Origin: Streptomyces sp. S.PB5
GTDB taxonomy: Bacteria > Actinomycetota > Actinomycetes > Streptomycetales > Streptomycetaceae
DNA: 64,000 bases
Reading direction: 5' to 3'
Assembly: GCF_030403745.1 (NCBI RefSeq)
Contig: NZ_JAQMWP010000001.1
Location: forward strand, 1,017,602-1,081,601
The position numbers and the translations under genes are program-made. Every line of letters begins with the position of its first letter. Position 1 is the stretch's first letter. Below the pieces are notes generated by a model. It saw only the letters and a list, made by a program, of their open reading frames with translations. It made no database searches and had not been told where the DNA came from. Positions 1 to 8,834 of the stretch are shown here, piece after piece.

Positions 1-1
1 T

Positions 2-1498
<1,497 letters not shown>

Positions 1499-1598
1499 TC
1501 GAACGGGTGATCAACTAGGTAGGGATCATTCGGCGTACCGGTGATCCACCATCTGTGTGAGATCTCCTCGTACCGAGGTGTGTCCTACATCCATTTCA

Positions 1599-1631
1599 CG
1601 GCCGAGCCCTTCATCGACAAGGGCTCGGCCG
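1599..1631 (+). terminator. Rho-independent-type hairpin after the ABC-F gene
   Basis: A perfect 13-bp stem (CGGCCGAGCCCTT / AAGGGCTCGGCCG) with a 7-nt loop lies 100 nt downstream of the stop. It has no U-tract, as is common for actinobacterial terminators. The rest of 1499-1833 holds no gene that I can support. Confidence 0.7.
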
Positions 1632-1693
1632 CGCTGCGTCTCTGACCAGGCACTTCACAAAAGAACCCGTTCGGCGGTACGAACAACCCGCTT

Positions 1694-1710
1694 CGGAATT
1701 ACTGATTCCG
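1694..1710. promoter_or_regulatory. Palindrome upstream of the small HTH gene, possible operator
   Basis: CGGAAT-TACTG-ATTCCG is a perfect 6-bp inverted repeat with a 5-nt spacer. It sits in an AT-richer patch about 125 nt upstream of the GTG start of the HTH protein. It is only a candidate binding site; no regulator is assigned. Confidence 0.3.
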
Positions 1711-1833
1711 TATGTGGGGACCCGCTCCTGTCGTCACAACCTTGTCTTACGGACCTTGCCGAATGGGTGGCCATGAAGCTCCGGAGGGGTGATCATGAGG
1801 GGACCAGAGCGCACTTCCCATGAGGAGGCACGG

Positions 1834-2055
1834 GTGGCCGAGACTCTGAAGAAGGGCAGCCGGGTAACCGGCGCCGCGCGCGACAAGCTCGCGGCAGACC
1901 TGAAGAAGAAGTACGACTCCGGTGCGAGCATCCGGGCGCTGGCCGAGGAGACCGGCCGCTCGTATGGCTTCGTACACCGGATGCTCAGCGAGTCGGGCGT
2001 CACGCTCCGTGGGCGTGGCGGTGCGACCCGGGGCAAGAAGGCCGCGTCGTCCTGA
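1834..2055 (+). CDS. Small helix-turn-helix DNA-binding protein
   Basis: A 73-residue basic protein. Residues about 31-55 (SIRALAEETGRSYGFVHRML) form a helix-turn-helix of the kind seen in small Streptomyces regulators and in resolvase/WhiA-like HTH folds. The C-terminus is Arg/Gly/Lys rich and could contact DNA or RNA non-specifically. I chose the GTG at 1834 because AGGAGG lies 5 nt upstream (1823-1828); an in-frame ATG at 1789 lacks such a site. The gene stands alone between a terminator and the hydratase-like gene. The target is unknown. It is a conserved type in Streptomyces, so the gene is very likely real. Confidence 0.8.
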   Translation: MAETLKKGSRVTGAARDKLAADLKKKYDSGASIRALAEETGRSYGFVHRMLSESGVTLRGRGGATRGKKAASS

Positions 2056-2184
2056 TTCCGGGCGGCCCCTCGGCTTTCGATGGTGGCCACCCGGTCGGTT
2101 CTCTGATCGGCCGGGTGGTTACTGTGCAGTCACTTAGTCGTGCCATGAGGCACGGCGGATGACCGCACTCATCGGAGGCGCCCC

Positions 2185-2979
2185 ATGGGCCAGGAACTCG
2201 TTCCCCTGCTCGACAAGGACGGCGTACGGCTCACCGTCGACGACGCGCTCGCCACGGTGACGCTGACCAACCCCGCCAAGCGCAACGCCCAGAGCCCCGC
2301 TCTGTGGCGCACGCTCGCCGAGGCGGGTCGGCTCGTGCCGGGCTCCGTCCGTGTCGTCGTGCTGCGCGGTGAGGGCAAGTCCTTCTCCGCTGGGCTCGAC
2401 CGGCAGATGTTCACGCCGGAGGGGATCAAAGGCGAGCCGTCGTTCATCGACCTCGCCCGCAGTGGCGACGCCGAACTCGACGCTGCCATCGCGGAGTTCC
2501 AGGAGGGCTTCACCTGGTGGCGGCGGAGCGACATCGTGTCCATCGCCGCCGTCCAGGGGCATGCCATCGGGGCGGGCTTCCAGCTCGCGCTCGCCTGCGA
2601 CTTCCGCGTCGTCGCCGACGACGTGCAGTTCGCCATGCGCGAGACCAGCCTGGGCCTGGTTCCGGACCTCACGGGTACGCACCCGCTCATCTCGCTGGTC
2701 GGCTATGCCCGGGCGCTGGAGATCTGCGCCACCGGGCGCTTCGTGCTGGCCGAGGAAGCGGTCAACACCGGCCTCGCCAACATCGCCGTGCCGCTCGACG
2801 AGCTCGACGGCGCGGTGCAGGACCTGGCCGGAGCACTGCTGGCCGCGCCCCGGGACGCGGTGATCGAGACCAAGGCGCTGCTGCGCGGGGCGCAGGACCG
2901 GACGTACGACGAGCAGCGGGCGGCCGAGCGCGGCGCCCAGGCGCGGCGTCTGCGTGACCTCGCCGGGCTGGGTGAATGA
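2185..2979 (+). CDS. Enoyl-CoA hydratase/isomerase (crotonase) family protein
   Basis: 264 residues, the usual crotonase length. The oxyanion-hole segments are visible: RGEGKSFSAGLD (about 61-72) and HAIGAGFQLALACDFRV (about 126-142). The family binds acyl-CoA thioesters and stabilises an enolate, usually in beta-oxidation. The residue equivalent to the first catalytic Glu of rat enoyl-CoA hydratase is Gln (Q133 in GAGFQ), while the second Glu is kept (E153 in RETSLGL). This argues against a textbook hydratase and for an isomerase or another crotonase reaction. The gene appears monocistronic, with the ATG at 2185 following GGAGGCGCC. The substrate is not predictable. Confidence 0.88.
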   Translation: MGQELVPLLDKDGVRLTVDDALATVTLTNPAKRNAQSPALWRTLAEAGRLVPGSVRVVVLRGEGKSFSAGLDRQMFTPEGIKGEPSFIDLARSGDAELDAAIAEFQEGFTWWRRSDIVSIAAVQGHAIGAGFQLALACDFRVVADDVQFAMRETSLGLVPDLTGTHPLISLVGYARALEICATGRFVLAEEAVNTGLANIAVPLDELDGAVQDLAGALLAAPRDAVIETKALLRGAQDRTYDEQRAAERGAQARRLRDLAGLGE

Positions 2980-3064
2980 GCCGTACCTGAACAGGCGCCC
3001 GGCAGAACGACTGCCCACAGCCGGGCCGGGGACGGGCGGCGGCTGCTTGAAACCTATTGGGTCC

Positions 3065-3763
3065 CTAGCCGACGGCCGTCACCAGGACCGCCACCGTCGG
3101 GTGACCCGGCAGCGCCTTCGCCACCTCCTTGCGGACCGTCCGGGCGACATCCACCGCCCGGTGGTCCCGATCCACGGCCACCTCCACCCGGACGTGGTGC
3201 CGCGACAGGGCGTTTTCGCCCTGCCGCTCCTCGTTCTGTACCGCACGCCCCAGCGCGGCCGTCAGCCCGGTGACACCGGGGACCGACAGCGCCGCGGTGG
3301 CCGCGGGACCGTCGGCGGTGCCGGCCGGCGGCGGCTCCGGCTGCCGTACGGGACCGGCCTCCGGCTCCTCGTCCAGCAGGGACGTCACCCGCAGGTCGAT
3401 CTCGGTCACCTTCAGGCCCAGCCGCTCCGTCGCCGCCGTCGCCAGGGTCGAGCGCAGGAGCGCCGCCGTCGTCGGCAGCGGCTCGTCGGCCGTGGCCGCG
3501 AAGTCCGCCGTCACCCGGAGCGGGCCCGGCGGCAGCGCGCTCGGCGGGGGCGGTACGACGGGGTCGTGCGCGTCCTCCGGGGCGGCGAGGGCGATCCGGA
3601 GCCGCTCCAGGCGTACGCCGCGCAGCTCCCGTACGGCACTCCGCAGCACCGCCTCGGCCGCCTCCTCCGCGATCCACGCGCCGTCGCGTGCGCCGCCCAG
3701 CGGCAGGAGTCTGCCCAGGCCCAGCTGATGCCGTACCGTCCGCGCCCACCCGTCTGCCGTCAT
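3065..3763 (-). CDS. Conserved Streptomyces protein divergent from the Asp23 operon
   Basis: 232 residues from the ATG at 3763. This start gives a natural N-terminus (MTADGWARTVRHQLGLGR), and the promoter region it shares with the Asp23 operon is 95 bp. The sequence has alternating Ala/Leu/Arg-rich segments with two Pro-rich linkers (PPPPSALPPG and PEPPPAG). The segments around LRVTADFAATADEP and HVRVEVAVDRDHRAVDVARTVRKEV resemble the beta-alpha-beta pattern of Asp23/Gls24 domains, though only weakly. Homologues are sometimes labelled nucleopolyhedrovirus P10 family, which is a name rather than a function. Its constant position beside Asp23 genes suggests a role in the same envelope system. 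No signal peptide or membrane segment is seen. Confidence 0.75.
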   Translation of the reverse strand: MTADGWARTVRHQLGLGRLLPLGGARDGAWIAEEAAEAVLRSAVRELRGVRLERLRIALAAPEDAHDPVVPPPPSALPPGPLRVTADFAATADEPLPTTAALLRSTLATAATERLGLKVTEIDLRVTSLLDEEPEAGPVRQPEPPPAGTADGPAATAALSVPGVTGLTAALGRAVQNEERQGENALSRHHVRVEVAVDRDHRAVDVARTVRKEVAKALPGHPTVAVLVTAVG

Positions 3764-3813
3764 TGCTCCAGCCTGCCGCATCACCGGCGCGCGAGGGCGC
3801 AACCCCACTTACC

Positions 3814-3841
3814 GTGGTCGAAGGACGACGAAGGCGACCAC
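3814..3841 (+). promoter_or_regulatory. Hairpin in the 5' leader of the Asp23 operon
   Basis: GTGGTCG (3814-3820) and CGACCAC (3835-3841) form a 7-bp inverted repeat just ahead of the GGGAG ribosome site and ATG at 3859. It could be a leader hairpin or an operator in the divergent promoter. No function is shown by the sequence. Confidence 0.25.
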
Positions 3842-3858
3842 GAGGGAGACGTACGGCG

Positions 3859-4323
3859 ATGACCGATATGACGCAGACCCCTGAGGCTGAGCCGGGTGTG
3901 CAGCCGCGCAAGCCCGTCAAGCGCGGCGGCGGGGACCCGGCGACCCGAGGGCGGACGACGATCGCCGACGGGGTCGTGGAGAAGATCGCCGGGCTGGCCG
4001 CCCGGGACGTCGTCGGTGTGCACGCGATGGGCAGTGGGCTCTCCCGGACCTTCGGGGCCGTGCGGGACCGGGTGCCCGGCGGGTCGAAGTCGGTGAGCCG
4101 TGGTGTGAAGGCCGAGGTCGGCGAGGTGCAGACCGCGCTCGACCTGGAGATCGTCGTGGACTACGGGGTGTCGATCTCCGATGTGGCGCGGGCCGTCAGG
4201 GAGAACGTGATCGCGGCGGTCGAGCGGATGACCGGCCTGGAGGTCGTCGAGGTCAACATCGCCGTGAGCGATGTGAAGCTGCCCGAGGAGGAGGACGAGG
4301 AGCCGGAGCCGAGGATCCAGTGA
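3859..4323 (+). CDS. Asp23/Gls24 family envelope stress response protein
   Basis: 154 residues from the ATG at 3859, preceded by GGGAG. The Asp23 fold is recognisable: IADGVVEKIAGLAARDVVGVHAMG (about 36-58), a beta-rich LDLEIVVDYGVSISDVARAVRENVIAAVERMTGLEVVEVNIAVSDV core and an acidic tail (EEEDEEPEP). In Firmicutes Asp23 is a cytosolic, membrane-associated protein held by the anchor AmaP, and its loss triggers the cell-wall stress response. It is the first gene of a five-gene unit ending in an AmaP-like anchor. The preceding 40 residues are basic and probably disordered. The family call is certain; the role in Streptomyces is inferred. Confidence 0.92.
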   Translation: MTDMTQTPEAEPGVQPRKPVKRGGGDPATRGRTTIADGVVEKIAGLAARDVVGVHAMGSGLSRTFGAVRDRVPGGSKSVSRGVKAEVGEVQTALDLEIVVDYGVSISDVARAVRENVIAAVERMTGLEVVEVNIAVSDVKLPEEEDEEPEPRIQ

Positions 4324-4367
4324 GGTCCGGGCGAGCGAGAGCCAACGAGAGCTGAGGGGAGCGCACC

Positions 4368-4559
4368 ATGAGCATGGCCGTGGTCGGCATGATCGCCGGC
4401 ATGGCGCTGGGCTTCGCCGGGTACTTCGGTGGGTTCGGTGCCTTTCTGCTGGTGGCGGCCCTGGGCGCCATCGGTTTCGTCGTCGGGCGGTTCCTGGAGG
4501 GGGACCTGGAGCTCGGCGACTTCTTCCGCACCCGTGACGACCGGCGTGACCGGCGGTGA
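4368..4559 (+). CDS. Small membrane protein in the Asp23 operon
   Basis: 63 residues, almost entirely a glycine-rich hydrophobic hairpin: MSMAVVGMIAGMALGFAGYF, then FGAFLLVAALGAIGFVVGRF, followed by a short charged tail (LELGDFFRTRDDRRDRR). This resembles the small DUF2273-type proteins found in Asp23/AmaP loci of Firmicutes. It is preceded by GAGGGGAGCGCACC. Its TGA overlaps the GTG of the next gene (GTGA at 4556-4559), so translation is coupled. It probably supplies a membrane platform or adapter for the Asp23 proteins. Confidence 0.82.
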   Translation: MSMAVVGMIAGMALGFAGYFGGFGAFLLVAALGAIGFVVGRFLEGDLELGDFFRTRDDRRDRR

Positions 4560-4963
4560 CCACCGAGGCCGGTGAGCTCCGCAGGCCCCTGACCGTCGTA
4601 CCGCCCGGCGAGCGCGGCGCGACCCGGATCGCCGACCGGGTGGTCGCGAAGATCGCCGCCCAGGCGGCCCGAGAGGTGCTCGGGGAGGTCCCCGAGGAGG
4701 CCGCGCCCCCGCACGCCACCGTGGTCGTGCACCTCCCCCACTCTCAACCGCGTTCGAGCGGGGGGACCCCCGTCGAGACGGCCCGGGTCCGGGTCCACCT
4801 CGAACTCGGCTATCCCACCGACATCGGCGCCCGGTGCGCCCGGGTGCGTCGGCATGTGGCGGAGCGGGTACGCGCGTTGGTGGGAATGGAGGTGCCGGAG
4901 GTCGCCGTGCACGTGGAGCGGCTGCATCCGGCGCACGGCGCGGCACAGGGGAGGACGCGATGA
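4556..4963 (+). CDS. Second Asp23/Gls24-like protein, with an in-frame repeat element
   Basis: 135 residues with GTG start at 4556 overlapping the upstream stop. It has the Asp23 pattern: RIADRVVAKIAAQAAREVLG, a strand VRVHLELGYPTDIGARCARVRRHVAERVRALVGMEVPEVAVHVERL. It is a degenerate paralogue of the first gene in the operon. Between strands HATVVVH and VETARVRV lies a Pro/Ser/Gly stretch (LPHSQPRSSGGTP) coded by a GC-rich hairpin element at 4734-4771, which looks inserted in frame. The TGA overlaps the next ATG (ATGA at 4960-4963). It may pair with the first Asp23 protein. Confidence 0.85.
   Translation: MTTEAGELRRPLTVVPPGERGATRIADRVVAKIAAQAAREVLGEVPEEAAPPHATVVVHLPHSQPRSSGGTPVETARVRVHLELGYPTDIGARCARVRRHVAERVRALVGMEVPEVAVHVERLHPAHGAAQGRTR
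4734..4771. repeat. GC-rich hairpin repeat inside the Asp23-like gene
   Basis: TCCCCCACTCTCAAC, a short loop, then GTTCGAGCGGGGGGA form an imperfect long hairpin followed by CCCCC. The pattern resembles short palindromic elements I recall as widespread in Streptomyces chromosomes. Here it is in frame and codes for 12-13 residues between two predicted strands. Confidence 0.55.
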
Positions 4964-5613
4964 GCGAGCCCCAGGGCTCCGAGGGAACCACACAACGGCT
5001 GCCGGTCCTGGAGAAGGCGACCGAACCGGACAGCACACCACCGCCACCCCCACCCGTTCTGGAGGGCGGAGGCGAGGGCCGCTTCTGGTCTGCGCGGCGC
5101 GTCCCGGCCGCCGTCGCGGCGGTGCTGCTCCTGGCGGCCGCCGGACTCTTCCTCTACGACATCGCGGCCGTCCGCGCCGAGCAGCCCGCCATGCGCTGGC
5201 GCCGCGAACTGGCCGCACAGCTCGCCGAACGCCCCCTCGACGACCCCTGGGTCCTCGTCGGGGCCGGCATCGCCGCCGCCCTCGGCGGCTGGCTGATCGT
5301 CCTCGCAGCCACGCCGGGTCTGCGCGGTGTCCTGCCGATGCGCAGCACCGGGTCCGACGTACGCGCGGGCCTGCACCGCGAGGCCGCCGCCCTGGTCCTG
5401 CGCGACCGGGCCGTCGAGGTCTCCGGCGTGCAGTCGGTACGCGTCCGCCTGAGCCGGGCCAAGGCCGAAGTCGCCGCGGTCGCGCACTTCCGCGAACTGG
5501 ACGACGTACAGGCCGACCTGGAAGCCACCCTCGCCGAGGCGGTCGGGGGGCTCGGGCTGGCCCGGCCGCCCGCGCTGTCGGTGCGGGTGCGGCGGCCGGG
5601 AAAGAAGGGGTGA
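4960..5613 (+). CDS. DUF6286-type membrane protein of the Asp23/AmaP operon
   Basis: 217 residues. The first 45 are Pro-rich and disordered. Two membrane segments follow (about 48-70, VPAAVAAVLLLAAAGLFLYDIAA, and about 98-118, WVLVGAGIAAALGGWLIVLAA). Then comes a cytoplasmic alpha/beta domain (LHREAAALVLRDRAVEVSGVQSVRVRLSRAKAEVAAVAHF) that resembles the AmaP/Asp23-interacting domain of the next gene. The ATG at 4960 overlaps the preceding stop by ATGA. The arrangement of two membrane spans plus a soluble domain matches AmaP, so this gene and the next look like paralogous anchors that may partner the two Asp23 proteins. Confidence 0.85.
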   Translation: MSEPQGSEGTTQRLPVLEKATEPDSTPPPPPPVLEGGGEGRFWSARRVPAAVAAVLLLAAAGLFLYDIAAVRAEQPAMRWRRELAAQLAERPLDDPWVLVGAGIAAALGGWLIVLAATPGLRGVLPMRSTGSDVRAGLHREAAALVLRDRAVEVSGVQSVRVRLSRAKAEVAAVAHFRELDDVQADLEATLAEAVGGLGLARPPALSVRVRRPGKKG

Positions 5614-5618
5614 GGGCG

Positions 5619-6197
5619 ATGCTGCGGATCGTCAACCGGGTCGTCCTCGGCGTCCTCGGACTCGTGCTGCTGGTGCTCGGCGGCTCGGTTTCAGCCGTGG
5701 GGCTGGGCCTGGACCCGCCGTCCTGGTGGATCCACGACGGCCGCCACGACGTACTCCTGAACGACACCGAGCGCACCCGCTGGGAGGCTCACGGCTGGTG
5801 GTGGCCGACCGTCATGGCCGTCCTTGCGGTCCTCGTCCTGCTGGCCCTGTGGTGGCTCACCGCGAACCTCCGCCGCCACCGGCTGACCGAGGTCCTGGTC
5901 GACACCGGCGACGGCGAGGGCGCACTGCTGCGGGGCCGGGCCCTGGAAGGCGTACTGGCGGGCGAGGCGACGGAGCTGGAGGGCGTCTCCCACGCCCACG
6001 TCCAGCTGACGGGCCGCCGCAACGCCCCCGAGACCCGCGTACGGCTCCTGCTGGAACCGCATGTGGACCCGGGGACGGCGCTGAACCACCTGACGGCCGA
6101 GGCGCTGACGCACGCGCGGAACTCGGCGGGGCTGGCGTCGCTGCCGGCGGAGGTCCGCATGAAGGCCGTCAAGCACCGGGCGGAAAGGGTCAGTTGA
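5619..6197 (+). CDS. amaP: Alkaline shock response membrane anchor protein AmaP-like
   Basis: 192 residues: membrane segment 1 at about 4-27 (IVNRVVLGVLGLVLLVLGGSV), a short outside loop with WWIHDGRHDVLLNDTERTRW, segment 2 at about 61-81 (WWPTVMAVLAVLVLLALWWL), then a cytoplasmic domain with VLVDTGDGEGALLRGRALEGVLAGEATELEGVSHAHVQLTG. This is the AmaP layout, in which the cytosolic part recruits Asp23. I took the ATG at 5619; a GTG at 5610 that overlaps the upstream TGA (GTGA) is a credible alternative giving three more residues. It is the last gene of the operon. Confidence 0.85.
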   Translation: MLRIVNRVVLGVLGLVLLVLGGSVSAVGLGLDPPSWWIHDGRHDVLLNDTERTRWEAHGWWWPTVMAVLAVLVLLALWWLTANLRRHRLTEVLVDTGDGEGALLRGRALEGVLAGEATELEGVSHAHVQLTGRRNAPETRVRLLLEPHVDPGTALNHLTAEALTHARNSAGLASLPAEVRMKAVKHRAERVS

Positions 6198-6201
6198 GAA
6201 G

Positions 6202-6957
6202 CTAGAACCCGTGTCGCATTCCGCCGTCTACGGGGACCATGATCCCCGTCAGGTAGGAGGCCGCCGGGGACAACAGAAACGCAGCCGTACGCCCGAACTC
6301 CTCCGGCGTCCCGTAGCGCCGCAGGGGAATCCTCGACTCGTTGGCCGCGCGCGTGGCCTCCGGGTCCGCCGACAGCCCGTCCAGCTCGCGCACGCGATCC
6401 GTGTCGATGCGGGACGGCAGCAACCCCACGACCCGGATCCCGCGCGGCCCCAGCTCGTCCGCGACGGACTTCGCGAAACCGGCGAGCCCCGGCCGCAGCC
6501 CGTTGGAGATGGTCAGCCCCGGGATCGGCTCGTGCACCGACCCGGACAGCACGAACCCGATGACACCGCCGGCCTCCAGCTCGGCCGCGGCCGCCCGCGC
6601 CAGCCGGACCGCGCCCAGGAACACCGAGGTGTACGCGGCCTCCCACTGCTCGTCCGTGTTGTCCGCGAGGAACCCCGGCGCGGGCCCGCCGACGCTGATG
6701 AGGATGCCGTCGAAGCCGCCGAAGTTCTCCCGCGCGGCCGCGATCAGCCGGGCCGGTGCCTCCGGATCGGCGTTGTCGACGGCGACGCCCACCGCGTTCG
6801 GCCCCAGCTCGGCCGCCGCGTCCGCGGCCCGCTTCTCGTCGCGCCCGGTGAGCACGACCTTCGCCCCGTCGGCGACCAGCTCACGCGCGGAGGCGTTGCC
6901 CAGCCCGCGCGTGGCTCCCGTGACGACGTACACCCGGCCCTCAAGTCCAAGATCCAT
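6202..6957 (-). CDS. SDR family NAD(P)-dependent oxidoreductase
   Basis: 251 residues from the ATG at 6957. The Rossmann signature TGATRGLG is at about 12-19, and the N-terminal residues VYVVTGATRGLGNASAREL are classical. The usual NNAG is replaced by SVGGPAPG, and the active-site region lacks the standard YxxxK: the Ser region (GFVLSGSVHEPIPGLTISNGLRPGLAGFAKSVADELGPRGIRV) has no Tyr four residues before a Lys. It therefore belongs to the divergent SDR group often named SDR-like or 3-oxoacyl-ACP reductase-like, and its catalysis may differ. The C-terminus PVDGGMRHGF is typical. It lies just downstream of the GH15 gene, 5 nt away, on the same strand, so the two are probably co-transcribed. Confidence 0.88.
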   Translation of the reverse strand: MDLGLEGRVYVVTGATRGLGNASARELVADGAKVVLTGRDEKRAADAAAELGPNAVGVAVDNADPEAPARLIAAARENFGGFDGILISVGGPAPGFLADNTDEQWEAAYTSVFLGAVRLARAAAAELEAGGVIGFVLSGSVHEPIPGLTISNGLRPGLAGFAKSVADELGPRGIRVVGLLPSRIDTDRVRELDGLSADPEATRAANESRIPLRRYGTPEEFGRTAAFLLSPAASYLTGIMVPVDGGMRHGF

Positions 6958-6962
6958 GGCCC

Positions 6963-8747
6963 CTATCCTGCCTCCTCGCCCCCGAACAGGGCGAGGGCGG
7001 TGTTCACCAGACCGATGTGGCTGAAAGCCTGCGGGAAGTTGCCGAGGTGGCGGTCGTGCACGGGGTCGTACTCCTCGGACAGCAGCCCCAGGTCGTTGGT
7101 GAGACCCGCGAGCCGTTCGAACAGCTCCCGCGCCTCCTTCGTACGGCCGATCATGTGGAGCGCGTCGGCGAGCCAGAACGAGCAGACGAGGAAGGTGCCC
7201 TCGTCGCCCGGCAGTCCGTCGACGGTGGTGCCGTCGGTGCTGTAGCGGCGCAGGAAGCCGTGGTGGCCCAGTTCGTCGCGGATCGCCTCGACCGTGCCGA
7301 CCACGCGCGGGTCGTGCGGCGGGAGGAAGCCGACGCGGGGGATCAGCAGGAGGGCCGCGTCCAGTTCGCGGGAGCCGTAGGACTGGGTGAAGGTGTTGCG
7401 CTCGGCGTCGTACCCCTTCTCGCACACCTCGCGGTGCACCTCGTCGCGCAGTACGCGCCAGCCTTCCAGGTCGCCGCCCATCTCCGGGTGCTGCTCCAGG
7501 GTGCGCACGGCACGGTCGGCGGCGACCCACACCATCACCTTGGAGTGCACGAACTGCCGGCGGCCCCCGCGCACCTCCCACAGCCCCTCGTCCGGCTGCT
7601 GCCACGCCGAGGAGAGGAAATCCATCAGGGCGCACTGCAGGGACCACATGTGCGGTTTGCTGGACAGGCCCGAACTCCGGGCCAGCGCGAGGGAGTCCAT
7701 GACCTCGCCGTACACGTCCAGCTGGAGCTGTTTCACGGCCTCGTTGCCGATCCGTACGGGCTTGGAGCCGGCGAACCCGGCGAGCCACGGCAGTTCGAAC
7801 TCGGGCAGCCGTCGCTCGCCCGCCAGTCCGTACATGATCTGCAGGTCCGCCGGGGCGCCCGCGACCGCGCGCACCAGCCAGTTCCGCCAGGCCTCGGCCT
7901 CCTCGTGGTAGCCGCAGGACAGCAGCGCGCCGAGGGTGAGGGTGGAGTCGCGCAGCCAGCAGTAGCGGTAGTCCCAGTTGCGGACGCCGCCCAGTTCCTC
8001 CGGAAGCGAGGTGGTGGCAGCGGCGACGATACCGCCGGTGGGGGCGTAGGTGAGGGCCTTGAGGGTGATCAGGGAGCGCAGTACGGCGTCCTTGTGCGGG
8101 CCGTCGTAGCGGCAGCGGGCCGACCAGGCCTGCCAGTCCTCGACGCTCGTGGCGAGCGATTCGAGGGGGTCGATCTGCGGTGGGCGCGGCTCGTGCGAGG
8201 GGTGCCAGGTGAGGACGAACGCGACCGTCTCGCCCTCCCTGACCGTGAACTCCGAGTGGGTGCTGAGATCCTCGCCCCAGGTGCGCACCTGGGGTTCGCT
8301 GCGCAGCCACACCGAGTCCGGGCCCGCGACCGCCACGCGATGGCCGTCGGACCTGCGCAACCACGGCACGATCGAGCCGTAGTCGAAGCGGAGGCGGAGC
8401 GTGCTGCGGACGGTGACCTCGCCGCTCAGGCCTTCGACGACGCGTACGAGATCGGGGGCGCGGTCGCGCTGCGGCATCAGGTCGGTGACCCGCACCGCCC
8501 CCTCGTCGGTCTCCCACTCGGTGTCCAGGACGAGGGTGCCGGGGCGGTAGGCGCGGCGCGTGCACGGACCGTCGGCGCCCTTGGGGGCGATCCGCCAGTG
8601 GCCGTTCTCCTCGTCGCCGAGCAGTCTGGCGAAGCAGGCCGCGGAGTCGAAGCGGGGCAGGCACAACCAGTCGACGCTGCCGTCCTTGCCGACCAGGGCC
8701 GCTGTCTGTTCGTCGCCGATCAGGGCGTAATCCTCGATACGGGGCAC
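6963..8747 (-). CDS. Glycoside hydrolase family 15 protein (trehalase/glucoamylase type)
   Basis: 594 residues, cytoplasmic (no signal peptide). The N-terminus IEDYALIGDEQTAALVGKDGSVDWLCLPRFDS is the hallmark of bacterial GH15 proteins of the mycobacterial trehalase group. A beta-sandwich covers roughly 1-220. The (alpha/alpha)6 barrel follows, with RNWDYRYCWLRDSTLTLGALL, the QLQLDVYGEVMDSLALA segment carrying a candidate catalytic Glu, and LVCSFWLADALHMIGRTKEARELFERL near the end. These enzymes invert at alpha-glucosidic bonds; trehalose turnover is the most likely role in Streptomyces, but glucoamylase or oligosaccharide specificity cannot be excluded. It is followed after 5 nt by an SDR gene. 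Confidence 0.9.
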   Translation of the reverse strand: MPRIEDYALIGDEQTAALVGKDGSVDWLCLPRFDSAACFARLLGDEENGHWRIAPKGADGPCTRRAYRPGTLVLDTEWETDEGAVRVTDLMPQRDRAPDLVRVVEGLSGEVTVRSTLRLRFDYGSIVPWLRRSDGHRVAVAGPDSVWLRSEPQVRTWGEDLSTHSEFTVREGETVAFVLTWHPSHEPRPPQIDPLESLATSVEDWQAWSARCRYDGPHKDAVLRSLITLKALTYAPTGGIVAAATTSLPEELGGVRNWDYRYCWLRDSTLTLGALLSCGYHEEAEAWRNWLVRAVAGAPADLQIMYGLAGERRLPEFELPWLAGFAGSKPVRIGNEAVKQLQLDVYGEVMDSLALARSSGLSSKPHMWSLQCALMDFLSSAWQQPDEGLWEVRGGRRQFVHSKVMVWVAADRAVRTLEQHPEMGGDLEGWRVLRDEVHREVCEKGYDAERNTFTQSYGSRELDAALLLIPRVGFLPPHDPRVVGTVEAIRDELGHHGFLRRYSTDGTTVDGLPGDEGTFLVCSFWLADALHMIGRTKEARELFERLAGLTNDLGLLSEEYDPVHDRHLGNFPQAFSHIGLVNTALALFGGEEAG

Positions 8748-8834
8748 GGGAGTGCGGGTTCCCGGTGGGTGCCGGGAACAATCAGGAGGACGGCCGGGGG
8801 AGTGACGCCGAGGGTCCCCGGCCCGGGGCCCGTC

